This document shows, in pieces, positions 1 to 7,581 of a stretch of DNA of 16,863 nucleotides. The notes below the pieces were generated by a model that saw nothing but the letters and a program-made list of their open reading frames with translations, made no database searches and was not told where the DNA came from. Position 1 is the stretch's first letter. The number at the start of each line of letters is the position of its first letter. The translations under genes were made by a program, and so were the position numbers. This stretch comes from Actinomycetota bacterium (GTDB lineage: Bacteria; Actinomycetota; Acidimicrobiia; Spongiisociales; ZC4RG35): NCBI GenBank assembly GCA_022615295.1, contig JAKEHF010000110.1, positions 1 through 16,863 on the forward strand, read 5' to 3'.

Positions 1-3
1 CTG

Positions 4-354
4 ATGCTCGCTCTCGTCCTCGCCGCCTGCTCCGGTGGCGGGGGCGGCGGAGGCATGATCGCCGGTGAGGACGTCGTGATCCGCATGTTCGACAACCGCT
101 TCGAGTACACCGAGATCCAGATACCGGTGGGGGGCTCCGTCGCCTGGTTGGGCGCCGGACGCAATCCCCACAATGCGGTCGCCGTCGACGGGTCATGGTC
201 GACCGAGACCGTCTTCGGAAGTCTCGAGCAGCTCGAGGGCGACGTGGCCACGCTGGTCTTTGAGACGGCGGGAACCTATCCGTTCTTCTGCACCCTCCAC
301 GGGAATGCCGACGGTGACGGCATGGCAGGCACCCTCATCGTCGGTGACGGCTAG
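4..354 (+). CDS. Cupredoxin (plastocyanin-like) lipoprotein, probably missing its first codons
   Basis: A small blue-copper electron-transfer protein, lipid-anchored outside the membrane. The visible protein is 116 aa. It begins inside a hydrophobic signal ending in a lipobox (LVLAAC, Cys9), followed by a run of seven glycines that acts as a flexible tether. The type-1 copper ligands are all visible: His56 (NPHNAV), Cys96 and His99 (FFCTLH), and Met107 (GMAG). The signal peptide lacks the usual positively charged N-terminus, so the true start is probably just outside the window. The stop codon (352-354) directly abuts the ATG of the NosD-like gene, so the two are almost certainly co-transcribed. 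By family, it would pass electrons to or from a periplasmic copper enzyme; the multicopper oxidase fragment at 9985-10598 is the obvious partner if the locus was once continuous. Confidence 0.85.
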   Translation: MLALVLAACSGGGGGGGMIAGEDVVIRMFDNRFEYTEIQIPVGGSVAWLGAGRNPHNAVAVDGSWSTETVFGSLEQLEGDVATLVFETAGTYPFFCTLHGNADGDGMAGTLIVGDG

Positions 355-1203
355 ATGAGAGAGGTTCGGCTCTGGCTGTCGGCCGGGGTCGTCCTGCTCA
401 CTGCGTGCGCCGGTGTGGACACCACCCCCGCCTCGCCGGCTGCGATGGGCGACCCGACCACCGGGTCACCGTCCGAGTGGACCGGGGTCACCCGCCATGT
501 CCCCTCGGAATACCCGACCATCCAGGCGGCCGTCGACGCCGCGGACCCCGGTGACCTGGTCCTCGTCGACCGAGGGGTGTATCGGGAGACGGTCGACGTA
601 GCCACTCCCGGCGTCACGATCAGGGGGGTGGATCGGAACGAGGTGATCGTCGACGGCGAGTTCGAGAGGGCCAACGGTGTACAGGTGCTGTTCACCGATG
701 GTGTGGTGGTGGAGGACATGACCGCCATGAACCACATCGTCAACGGCTTCTTCTGGAACGGGGCCCGCGGGTTCCGGGGGTCCTACCTGACCGCGATCAA
801 CAACGGGGACTACGGCATCTACGCCTTCGACTCGGGTGACGGTCTTTTCGAGCACTCCTATGCCTCGGGCTCACCCGACGCCGCCTTCTACGTCGGCCAG
901 TGCAACCCGTGTCAGACGGTCGTCACCGACTCCGTCGGGGAGTACAGCGGTCTCGGCTACTCGGGCACCAACGCCTCAAACGACATCTACATCGTCGAAA
1001 ACGTGTTCCGCAACAACGGGGCTGGGATGGCCCCCAACACACTCGACTCAGAGCTCCTCCCCCCGGCGACCGGGGTGATGGTGGCTGGCAACCTGATCCA
1101 CGACAACGGTTACGGGATATTCCCCCACAAGAACGCCCAGTGGACCACTCAGGGCAACGGCATCGTCGCCGCCGGGATCGAGGACTCGGTCATCCGAACA
1201 TGA
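355..1203 (+). pseudogene. NosD-like right-handed beta-helix lipoprotein, 3' end missing
   Basis: The protein has a signal peptide with lipobox (LLTAC, Cys18) and then a right-handed parallel beta-helix. It opens with the typical YPTIQAAVDAADPGD segment (about residues 53-67) and continues with repeated rungs rich in N-G-I/V (TIRGVD, VVEDMTAMN, NDIYIVENVFRNN, VAGNLIHDNG). It contains a CNPC motif around residue 183, which could bind metal. NosD proteins of this class accompany periplasmic copper enzymes, and the adjoining cupredoxin gene fits that role. The coding sequence runs into foreign DNA at about 1192-1198: the last native-looking residues are GIEDSV, then a few out-of-context codons and TGA. 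Related proteins continue for further rungs, so the gene is broken here by the IS fragment or by a misassembly. The ATG immediately follows the cupredoxin stop. Confidence 0.75.
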
Positions 1204-1618
1204 CTTCGGTGTGGTGGAGTCGGCCGGTGAAACACAACCCGTTGTCGGAGAGGACTTGGCGGGGCAGCCCATAGCGGGAGGCGGCCAGTTCGAAGGTGTC
1301 CCAGGCCAGTTCGCCGGTGGCAGCGGGCCCGGCCATAGAGGCCAGCAGATAGCGGGAATGGTCATCCAACAGGTTGATCCCCCAGCTCTTGGTCCCGTCA
1401 TCGCAGGGGATCTGAGTGGCGTCGATCTGCCATAGGTCGTTTGAAACGTCTCTTTCGAACCTCTTGTCAGCTTTCGGTCGCCGGCTCGGCCCGGTGGCGA
1501 CCAGCCCGTTGCGGCGCAACACCTGGTGGATGGTCGACACCGCCGGCGGGTCTTCCCCGGCTCGGGTCAGCTCAGTGCGGATCCGGCGGGCACCCCAACG
1601 AGGATGATCCCGGCGCAT
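1190..1618 (-). pseudogene. Transposase fragment (rve/DDE core, IS481-like)
   Basis: The 142-residue frame starts in the helix-turn-helix linker (HPRWGARRIRTEL), passes through a typical LRRNGLV segment and enters the integrase core. The first catalytic Asp lies in WQIDATQIP and the second in LSDNGLCF. The protein ends at HHTEVMFG, well before the expected DDE glutamate and the C-terminal TPYHPQ-type segment, so no active enzyme can be made. The ATG at 1618 is unlikely to be a real start: the frame stays open upstream (WEM) until it meets Rieske-TPP sequence. The WGINLLDDHSR block is characteristic of the IS481/IS3-like rve group; assignment to IS481 is from memory of the family. Confidence 0.75.
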
Positions 1619-1627
1619 CTCCCATCC
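1195..1627 (-). mobile_element. Internal fragment of an IS481-type insertion sequence
   Basis: About 430 bp of transposase coding sequence without terminal inverted repeats, without its 5' and 3' ends and without visible target-site duplications. Both flanks are broken genes: the NosD-like gene on the left and the Rieske-TPP gene on the right. The borders are placed where each flanking protein stops resembling its family, so each is uncertain by roughly 10 bp. An IS remnant with neither end, between two unrelated half-genes, fits recombination/deletion at an IS copy or an assembly join through a repeated element. Confidence 0.7.
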
Positions 1628-2031
1628 CGAAGACGTGGGTGACTCCCCAATTGATCATGGTCTCCACGAGGACATCGCTCACCGTACGATGACGGCTCTC
1701 CTCATCGGGAAGTGCCACATAGACGCCATCCGAACGGATCTCGGTGGCGAAACATCCGGGCATGTCGCTGAACCCGGGAGGTGGGGTACCGTCGAGAGGG
1801 TTGTAGTCATAACCGTGCCAGGGACAGCGCAGCCACCCTTTCTCGATCGACCCCTCCCCGAGAGGCCCCCCCTGATGGGGGCACTTGTTGTCGAGTGCGC
1901 CGTAACGCCCCTGATAGTGGGTCAAGGCAAGACTGCGCCGACCCACAGTCACCGTCTTGACCCGGCCCTCCCCCCAACTCGTCGAGATCGGCAACCTTGT
2001 GCCAGTTGACTTCCGGACCCGGGTTACTCAT
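1628..2031 (-). pseudogene. Rieske [2Fe-2S] domain fused to a TPP-dependent enzyme, truncated and frameshifted
   Basis: The start is ATG at 2031 (MSNPGPEVNWHKVADLDEL). The N-terminal Rieske domain carries both cluster motifs, CPH (CPHQGGPLGEG) and CPWH (LRCPWHGYDYN). After residue ~115 the protein switches to the start of a thiamine-diphosphate enzyme of the acetolactate synthase/pyruvate oxidase family (VSDVLVETMINWGVTHVFGM). It breaks off there at about 1628, where IS481-like DNA begins, so several hundred residues are missing. A single extra G in a run of six (C-run 1970-1975 on the + strand) breaks the frame between DELG and EGRVKTV: the first 20 codons are in one frame and the Rieske motifs in another. 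The gene starts about 30 nt after the ABC permease stop and points the same way, so it may have been the last gene of that operon. A GAGG lies only 1-2 nt before ATG, which is poor spacing. Confidence 0.7.
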
Positions 2032-2062
2032 CCCTCAAACATACCGGAAGCATCGTGGAGCC

Positions 2063-3214
2063 TCACTCCGTTCTCAAAGCCCTGTCCGGCTGAATCCGAC
2101 TGGTTCGGTATGCAGGAATGATCCCGGCAACTCCACCTATGGCGAGGCCAATTATCGGGCCTGCTGCCACAACCTGCGGGGGAAGAAACGGTCTCCAATC
2201 GTTGATCGCCGCTCCGGCCACCACGATCGCCACACCCACCGCCGAGCCGAGGAAACCCCCCCACATACCAGTCAGCGCCGCCTCCAGGGCCACCTGACCG
2301 GTTATGTGCCTCCGCTTGGCGCCAAGAGCCAAGCGCAACCCCATCTCCGGTGTACGTTCAACCACGGAGACGGAAGTCACGGTGGCAATCCCCAGCACCC
2401 CGGCAATCAGCGCCACCCCAGCGGCCCCGAGAACCAACCTTTGGATGTCGGTTCGAATCGCCTCGACGAACCTTCCCGGCTCCGGGGGCCGTACCACCGA
2501 CACCGAATCCGGCTTTCCCGGGACAGGAACGTACCCGATCGCCTCAGAGACTCCGGGTGCATCACCCAAATCGGTGAGTACCACAAAACTGCTCTGACCC
2601 ACAGACGAGCCATCAGCCGGGTACGGGACGGCAACACTGTTGATGAGAAGCGGCATCCGAGGAGAACGCTCCACCACCCCGATCACCGTGTGAGCCACAC
2701 CGTCGAGCCAGATCATGTTCCCCTGACCGGCGACGCCGATCACGCCCAGACTGTCGGCCACACTCGCCCCCAAAACGACCACTCGATCCTTACGGAAAGC
2801 GTGACCGGCATCGAACCACCGACCCCATCTCAAGCTCAGTTCCCTAGCTTCATGAAAGCCCCCGGTGGCCCGCACCACATTGACGTCATCGAGGGCCGTC
2901 GAGTCGGCGGAGACCGTCCCGATAGTGGTCAAACCGCCGGTTTCAAAGACGGCGGCGGCGAGCACCCCCGGCTGGGACCCGAGACGCTCTTCTGCTTCGT
3001 AGGCCTCGAAATCGCCAAAAATCGAGCCGAGCACCTCAGTGGCCTGGAGCAGGTCGAACTCGTCAGAGACCTGCCGCTGCGCGGTGCTGGCCAGCCCTAC
3101 GATCCCGACTAGTGCAGCTACCCCGAGGACGGTGCCCATGGCTGTGGTGGCAGTTCTCCATGGTCTCGTTGACAGCGAGAGGAGCGCCTCGGAAGTGAGA
3201 TCGCTCAGCCTCAT
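2063..3214 (-). CDS. MacB/FtsX-type ABC transporter permease
   Basis: A 383-aa inner-membrane subunit of the MacB/LolC type, which works mechanically with an ATPase and a periplasmic adaptor rather than as a channel. One membrane helix lies near the N-terminus (about residues 20-44, after the usual TRPWRTATTAMG). A large extracytoplasmic domain of roughly 200 residues follows, then three C-terminal helices: LGAAGVALIAGVLGIATV, GGFLGSAVGVAIVVAGAAI and IIGLAIGGVAGIIPAYR. It ends in the hallmark RTSRIQPDRALR segment, and the coupling region ERTPEMGLRLALGAKRRHI is present. Its ATG overlaps the ATPase stop by 4 nt (ATGA), so translation is coupled. With the two genes upstream it forms a complete tripartite exporter, probably serving the duplicated secreted proteins at 5.1-8.0 kb; the substrate is inferred from synteny only. 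Confidence 0.9.
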   Translation of the reverse strand: MRLSDLTSEALLSLSTRPWRTATTAMGTVLGVAALVGIVGLASTAQRQVSDEFDLLQATEVLGSIFGDFEAYEAEERLGSQPGVLAAAVFETGGLTTIGTVSADSTALDDVNVVRATGGFHEARELSLRWGRWFDAGHAFRKDRVVVLGASVADSLGVIGVAGQGNMIWLDGVAHTVIGVVERSPRMPLLINSVAVPYPADGSSVGQSSFVVLTDLGDAPGVSEAIGYVPVPGKPDSVSVVRPPEPGRFVEAIRTDIQRLVLGAAGVALIAGVLGIATVTSVSVVERTPEMGLRLALGAKRRHITGQVALEAALTGMWGGFLGSAVGVAIVVAGAAINDWRPFLPPQVVAAGPIIGLAIGGVAGIIPAYRTSRIQPDRALRTE

Positions 3215-3882
3215 GAACCTCCCCCTTCGACAATCCTTCCGGACCTCATATGAACGATCCGGTCTCCGAGACGAGCTACCTCGTGGTTGTGGGTGATCAT
3301 GATCACCGTCATGCCTCTATGGTGCGCCTTTGACACCTGCGCAAGAACCTTGGCACCTGTCTCTGAGTCGAGGTTGCCCGTCGGCTCATCGCAAAGAAGG
3401 ACGCGGGCATTGGTTGCCAGTGCTCTCGCCAGAGCAACTCGCTGCTTCTCACCCCCGGACAGGGTGGGTGTCCTGGCGTCGACCCGCTCGGCAAGACCCA
3501 CGCTCGCCGTCGCCTCCACCGCCCTGGCTCTGCGATCGCGCCTTGACACCCCGGCGTAAACCAACCCCAGCTCCACGTTCTCGACAACGGTCCGCGATCC
3601 GACAAGATGAAAAGCCTGGAAGACGAACCCGAACATTTCCGAGCGAAGTTCAGCCCTCCGATTGTGTCCAAGAGTGGCCACATCCACACCCTCGAGGAGA
3701 TACGACCCCGAGCTGGGGCTGTCGAGGAGGCCGATCAGGTTGAGAAGAGTGCTCTTGCCCGCTCCACTGGGTCCGACGATCGAAACCCATTCACCTTCGG
3801 AAATCATGAGGTCAGCACTGTCGAGAGCCACCACCTCCGGACGACCCGGGTAAATGCGCCGAAGGTGACGAAGCTCGATCAC
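3211..3882 (-). CDS. MacB/LolD-type ABC transporter ATP-binding protein
   Basis: A 223-aa ATPase. Walker A is GPSGAGKST (37-45), the Q-loop is FVFQAF, the signature is LSGGEKQR (141-148), Walker B is VLLCDEPTGNLD (161-172) and the switch His is in ITHNHE (His198). EPTGNLD is typical of the MacB/LolD/FtsE branch. The frame extends upstream to 3945, but that part is Arg/Gly/Trp-rich and overlaps the adaptor gene. The GTG at 3882 overlaps the adaptor stop by 4 nt (GTGA) and gives a standard N-terminus (IELRHLRRIYPG), so it is chosen as the start. The stop in turn overlaps the permease ATG. The protein is cytoplasmic and powers the permease encoded next. Confidence 0.92.
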   Translation of the reverse strand: MIELRHLRRIYPGRPEVVALDSADLMISEGEWVSIVGPSGAGKSTLLNLIGLLDSPSSGSYLLEGVDVATLGHNRRAELRSEMFGFVFQAFHLVGSRTVVENVELGLVYAGVSRRDRRARAVEATASVGLAERVDARTPTLSGGEKQRVALARALATNARVLLCDEPTGNLDSETGAKVLAQVSKAHHRGMTVIMITHNHEVARLGDRIVHMRSGRIVEGGGS

Positions 3883-5069
3883 TCCCCGACGCCTACGACG
3901 ACCTCGTCGCCAGCCTCGATCTCGCCACCCACGATCTCTACCCAACCCCCAGCGGAAAACCCGACTTCGACGGGAACACTCGAGCCGTCAGGCCTCTGCA
4001 AGTACTGCTGACCGTCGGTCTGGGTGAAGACGGCCGTGAGAGGGGCTGCGAGCACCTCCCCGTCGGGCCCTTCGGCGAGCAAGGTCAGCTTGACGTTCTC
4101 GCCATTAAGCGAAACGTCGAGAGACCCGTCCGGTTCCAGACTCACCCTGATTCTCACGCCGGCCTCGTCGACGACAGGTTCGGGGTCGATCGCCATGACG
4201 GTGACTTCCATCGATTCGCCGTTTGGCAAGTCCACCTGCCCGCGAGTCCCGATTCGAACCAGTGACTCGAACTCGACGGGCACCAAACTCACCAATTCGA
4301 GCTCGGACCCCGTCAGCGACAATACCGCCGTTTCCTCAGAGCCGTCCCAAGTTGCGCCGAGAGAGGGCGTTGTCAGCACCCGCACCGGAAACGAGCTGAG
4401 AAACGCAATCTCACCTTTGGCGATGTAGTTCCCCACGGTTGCCGCAAAGTCGTTGAGCTTGGAGCGCGCTCTTGCTATCTCCGTGGCACTGCCTCCGCTG
4501 CGGGCATTGGCCAACTCCTGCTCAAGAGCGTCGACCTGTTCCTGACCTCCAGTGTGGAGCATCACCACACCAGCCATGGTGTACAGATCACGGATCGCCG
4601 TCTCCGTGTCCCGACCGAAGACACCGTCCTCTTCCAGCTCGTAACCGAGGGCGATCAGGGCTTTCTGGAGCTGGAGAACGTCGCTTCCACCGTCGCGGGG
4701 ACGGATGTCCCGGTACATGGGCACAGCCCCACTCAATGCGATGACCGGACGGTCGGCCACGCTGAGCAACAGACGACCCGGCTCCACCGTTTCGCCGGGC
4801 CGAATGTCGACCCGAGTCACCAGCGCAGTGCTTCCCCCGGGCAAGGCCGGCGGTGCGACCGTCACCGTTCCACGGGAGACGACGTCGGCACGCACGACCA
4901 CATCCTCGCTTAGGGCTCTCTGTTCCAAAGCCACAGTGGCAGCGACCGGTTCCGGCTCAGCTGCCGGGTCGAGGGGAGGATCCTCCCCGAGGTTGACTCC
5001 GACTGCGAATGCACCGGCCGCGACGAGAAACGAGATCGCGACGGTCCCCCACCACCAACGCGTTTTCAT
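3879..5069 (-). CDS. Periplasmic adaptor (HlyD/MacA-like) with peptidoglycan-binding domain
   Basis: A 396-aa membrane-anchored adaptor for the ABC exporter. An N-terminal helix (residues 5-25) is followed by a lipoyl/barrel-like segment. A peptidoglycan-binding type 1 domain sits at about 118-168 (GGSDVLQLQKALIALGY...DGVFGRDTETAIRDLY). A short alpha-helical hairpin, likely coiled coil, runs from 175 to 212, and beta-rich domains continue to the C-terminus. Adaptors with an inserted PG-binding domain are common in Actinobacteria, where they would hold the exporter in the thick wall. An upstream ATG at 5096 would overlap the lipoprotein gene; the ATG at 5069 (MKTRWWWG) lies 4 nt after that gene's stop with GAGAGG upstream, and is preferred. 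The stop overlaps the ATPase start (GTGA). Confidence 0.88.
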   Translation of the reverse strand: MKTRWWWGTVAISFLVAAGAFAVGVNLGEDPPLDPAAEPEPVAATVALEQRALSEDVVVRADVVSRGTVTVAPPALPGGSTALVTRVDIRPGETVEPGRLLLSVADRPVIALSGAVPMYRDIRPRDGGSDVLQLQKALIALGYELEEDGVFGRDTETAIRDLYTMAGVVMLHTGGQEQVDALEQELANARSGGSATEIARARSKLNDFAATVGNYIAKGEIAFLSSFPVRVLTTPSLGATWDGSEETAVLSLTGSELELVSLVPVEFESLVRIGTRGQVDLPNGESMEVTVMAIDPEPVVDEAGVRIRVSLEPDGSLDVSLNGENVKLTLLAEGPDGEVLAAPLTAVFTQTDGQQYLQRPDGSSVPVEVGFSAGGWVEIVGGEIEAGDEVVVGVGE

Positions 5070-5073
5070 CCGC

Positions 5074-6006
5074 CTAACCCTCTCGACTGGAGGCAATCAC
5101 CTCGTTGAAGTACTTCTCAGCCTCGGCCAGAACATCACGGTACCCGGCCACGATCTCATCCCGCTTGGGGATCAACAACTCCTGACGTACCTGGTCGTAG
5201 TCCCCGGCGCAGTCGGCGATCAACACCGCAAGTGAGTTGATCGAACCCTGCGCCTCATCCTTGGTGTCCGACTGCTGAACCACAGCATCCATGTGACCGT
5301 ACAGATCCCAGATCCGATCAACCACAGGACCACCACCATCTGCGACACACTCCAAAAGCCGGGAAGTCGGTCCCGCCATCTCCTCCGAAGCGTTCACCTC
5401 GCGGACGATGCCAAACCAGAACGGAGCCCGTCCGATCACCTGATCAAACTCCTCCGAGAGCTTCCTCTCAATCTGGTTCGAGCAGTCGATGTACGCCAGA
5501 TTCCAGGCTTCGACCTCAGCGGGAGACGCCGACGACGGGGGTCGTGGCCCCGGGTCTCCTGGTTGCGAACCGCCTGGTTCCCAGATCCCACGTTCGGCGT
5601 CGAGTTCGAAATCGGGCATGTCCCCGTTCCGTCGCCAGTGCGCAGCGGTCAGACGTTCTGGATCGAAGAGCAGACCTTGGCCCGCCATGCAGTCCGCCAC
5701 CCATGACAGCTCGACGTTGTAGCGCAGTGCCGTCCAGGCGGCGGTCACCCGGTGCTCCTCCGGGGAGGTGGGGAACATCGCGGTGATGAAATCGATCGAC
5801 GCCACACCGATCTCCTGCGGACTCCCATCGATCGGAACCCGCGGCTCCTTACCCTCAGGAACAATCGTCGACACACCGGCGACCGAAGTGGGGGGAGTCA
5901 CCGAAGCAGCCGCAGTGTCGCTCAACGCGGTGCTATTCGAAGCCACAGAGTCAGTGCACGCCACCAGCACAGCCAGCACCAGCGGAAACCAGATTCGCCT
6001 ACGCAT
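5074..6006 (-). CDS. Lipoprotein A of the duplicated pair (family not recognised)
   Basis: A 310-aa predicted lipoprotein. The signal MRRRIWFPLVLAVLVAC has a lipobox Cys at residue 17, followed by a Ser/Thr/Ala-rich linker. The folded part begins near EIGVASIDFITAMFPTSP and contains four further cysteines (DCMAGQ, DCSNQ, LECVADGG, DCAGDY) that are also conserved in the paralogue at 6636-7571, suggesting two disulfides. A Pro/Gly-rich loop (QPGDPGPRPPSS) is nearly invariant between the copies, even at DNA level. The C-terminus (LLIPKRDEIVAGYRDVLAEAE) is helical. The open frame extends to 6255, but that overlaps secreted protein A; ATG 6006 gives the lipoprotein signal. No clear Shine-Dalgarno precedes it. 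I do not recognise the domain. From context it may be a surface receptor, chaperone or immunity protein for its secreted partner. Confidence 0.8.
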   Translation of the reverse strand: MRRRIWFPLVLAVLVACTDSVASNSTALSDTAAASVTPPTSVAGVSTIVPEGKEPRVPIDGSPQEIGVASIDFITAMFPTSPEEHRVTAAWTALRYNVELSWVADCMAGQGLLFDPERLTAAHWRRNGDMPDFELDAERGIWEPGGSQPGDPGPRPPSSASPAEVEAWNLAYIDCSNQIERKLSEEFDQVIGRAPFWFGIVREVNASEEMAGPTSRLLECVADGGGPVVDRIWDLYGHMDAVVQQSDTKDEAQGSINSLAVLIADCAGDYDQVRQELLIPKRDEIVAGYRDVLAEAEKYFNEVIASSREG

Positions 6007-6056
6007 GAAAAGACGACGCAGCTCTGGCGCGACCCGGCTCGAGTGCAGGCGGAACA

Positions 6057-6452
6057 CTAGTCGAGACCTATAGCCTTGCCGCCGTTCTGTGTTGATTGGA
6101 AATAATACTGCACACCGGTGCCGACTGCGGTGAGTAGAACCACGAACGCGTAGGTGCATTCCACTGAGCTCACGTAGCCCGCCATCCCCGGGATCCACTC
6201 GGCCAACTGGACGCTGTACCACCAACCTTTGTGACTCCGGGTTTCTCCACCGCATCCATCGCCATCCTTATGCCAATAGTTGTTAACGTCGTTGCACGGT
6301 CCACTGCTAGCCGTCCCGGTGGTCGAGTTCTTCTCGACATTGCCCGTGGCGAAGAACAGATCGTCCTGGTCACAGGCCGCCGATGCCGGCAACGGCGCCA
6401 CCACCACCGCACTCAAGACCATCGCCGTTACCAGAATCATGGCCTTTGCCAT
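6057..6452 (-). CDS. Secreted 4-Cys protein A (duplicated, unrecognised)
   Basis: A 131-aa exported protein. A Sec signal (residues 1-26) ends in LPASAA, with cleavage predicted after ASA and a mature N-terminus at ACDQD. The mature chain of about 106 residues has four cysteines (27, 53, 67, 99) at the same relative places as in paralogue B, implying two disulfides. Conserved blocks are STTGTASSG, GWWYSVQ, AEWIPG, LLTAVGTGV and a C-terminal QSTQNGG-AIGLD. A longer start (ATG 6476, with GGAG 6 nt upstream) is possible. ATG 6452 is preferred because its GGGGGTTCG context aligns with the start of paralogue B. The gene lies 50 nt before lipoprotein A. The size, export signal, disulfides and neighbouring MacB-type exporter resemble bacteriocin-type cassettes, but there is no recognisable toxin motif. 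Confidence 0.72.
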   Translation of the reverse strand: MAKAMILVTAMVLSAVVVAPLPASAACDQDDLFFATGNVEKNSTTGTASSGPCNDVNNYWHKDGDGCGGETRSHKGWWYSVQLAEWIPGMAGYVSSVECTYAFVVLLTAVGTGVQYYFQSTQNGGKAIGLD

Positions 6453-6635
6453 CGAACCCCCATGTCCCTTGAACATGGCCATCTCCGTTCAGAAGACTCG
6501 GTGCACTCTCTTATTTGTCGCAGGGCAGGTTCCTATTGAAGGGGACTCCTTCTCGACGGCGGCGCGGGGTTGTCCGCAGTGGCCGTCCGTCGACAGAGGG
6601 CAGGTCGCCACCGAGCCCTGCTCTCCCATCCTCCA

Positions 6636-7571
6636 CTAGTCCCCGAAGCCGACGGCCATCACTTCATTGAAATACAGCTCAGCCTCGGCCAGTACATCGC
6701 TGTACCCGGCCACGATCTCATCCCGTTTGGGGATCAGTAGAGCCTGCCGGACAGCGTCGTAGTCACCAGCGCAACCGGCGACGAGGGTGGCCATGTCAGC
6801 AAGCGCTCCTAAAGCCTCATCTTTGGTCTCGGATCCCTGCACGACGGTATCGAGGTACAAGTAAATGTCCACCACCCTGTCCACCTGAGGACCGCCGCCT
6901 TCTGCGACGCAGCTCAGCAGCGTGTCGGTGGCATGTTTCATCTCGGAGGAGTTGTTCACCTCATCAACGATGCCAAACCAGAAAGGGACCTGCCCGATCA
7001 CCGAGTCGAATCGTCCTGACACCTCATTGGAGATACCGTTGCCACAGTCGAAGTATGCCTGGTTCCAGGCCTCGGCTTCAGCCGCCGAGGCGGACGACGG
7101 GGGTCGTGGCCCCGGGTCTCCTGGTTGCGGGCCGCCGGGTTCCCAAATCCCACGTTCAGCATCAAGCTGAAAGTCGGGCATGTCCCCGTTCCGTCGGAGA
7201 TAGGCGGCGGTTATGCGATCTGGCACCAGAACCAACCCTTGATCCGCCATGCATTCCGCTACTCGGGACTGCTCGACGTTGTAGCGCAGTGCCATCCACG
7301 CAGCACTCACCCGGTGTTCTACCGGAGACGTCGGGAACATCGCGGTAATGAAATCTATCGAGGCCACACCAAGGTCCTCAGGTCGCCCATCGATCGGATC
7401 CAACACCACCACGGTGGTGACGATCGTCGACTCAGGAGCGCCCGACCCGGGAGTATCCGTAGTCAGCACCGAACCGCTCACCTCGACGCCAGAAGTGCCC
7501 AACGACTCACTACAGGCGGTGACCAGGACAAGCACCGCAGCAACCCAGAATCGTCTACCCATCAGTATCAC
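6636..7571 (-). CDS. Lipoprotein B of the duplicated pair (family not recognised)
   Basis: A 311-aa paralogue of the lipoprotein at 5074-6006. The signal WVAAVLVLVTAC has its lipobox Cys at residue 20. The same landmarks follow in order: LGVASIDFITAMFPTSP, ECMADQG, RRNGDMPDF, RGIWEPGG, QPGDPGPRPPSS, FDCGNG, VPFWFGIV, LSCVAEGG, GCAGDY and LLIPKRDEIVAGY. All four non-lipobox cysteines match copy A. The GTG at 7571 lies 10 nt after the stop of secreted protein B, with AGGGGG about 6 nt upstream; an internal ATG at 7562 is the alternative. The tight linkage of each lipoprotein to a secreted 4-Cys protein is the main clue that the two act together. The biochemical function is unknown to me. Confidence 0.8.
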   Translation of the reverse strand: MILMGRRFWVAAVLVLVTACSESLGTSGVEVSGSVLTTDTPGSGAPESTIVTTVVVLDPIDGRPEDLGVASIDFITAMFPTSPVEHRVSAAWMALRYNVEQSRVAECMADQGLVLVPDRITAAYLRRNGDMPDFQLDAERGIWEPGGPQPGDPGPRPPSSASAAEAEAWNQAYFDCGNGISNEVSGRFDSVIGQVPFWFGIVDEVNNSSEMKHATDTLLSCVAEGGGPQVDRVVDIYLYLDTVVQGSETKDEALGALADMATLVAGCAGDYDAVRQALLIPKRDEIVAGYSDVLAEAELYFNEVMAVGFGD

Positions 7572-7581
7572 CGATGGCCCC

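Noticed and set aside
1997..3112. 371-aa open frame on the + strand
   Set aside because: It lies antisense to the ABC permease, is rich in His/Arg/Pro with no family-like segment, and is explained by the GC-rich codon pattern of the real gene.
3883..3945. Arg/Trp-rich N-terminal extension of the ABC ATPase
   Set aside because: It overlaps the adaptor gene and does not resemble ABC proteins; the GTG at 3882 gives the normal N-terminus.
6538..6552. GAAGG-GGACT-CCTTC hairpin between the two modules as a terminator
   Set aside because: The stem is only five pairs with no T-run on either side, so termination cannot be supported.
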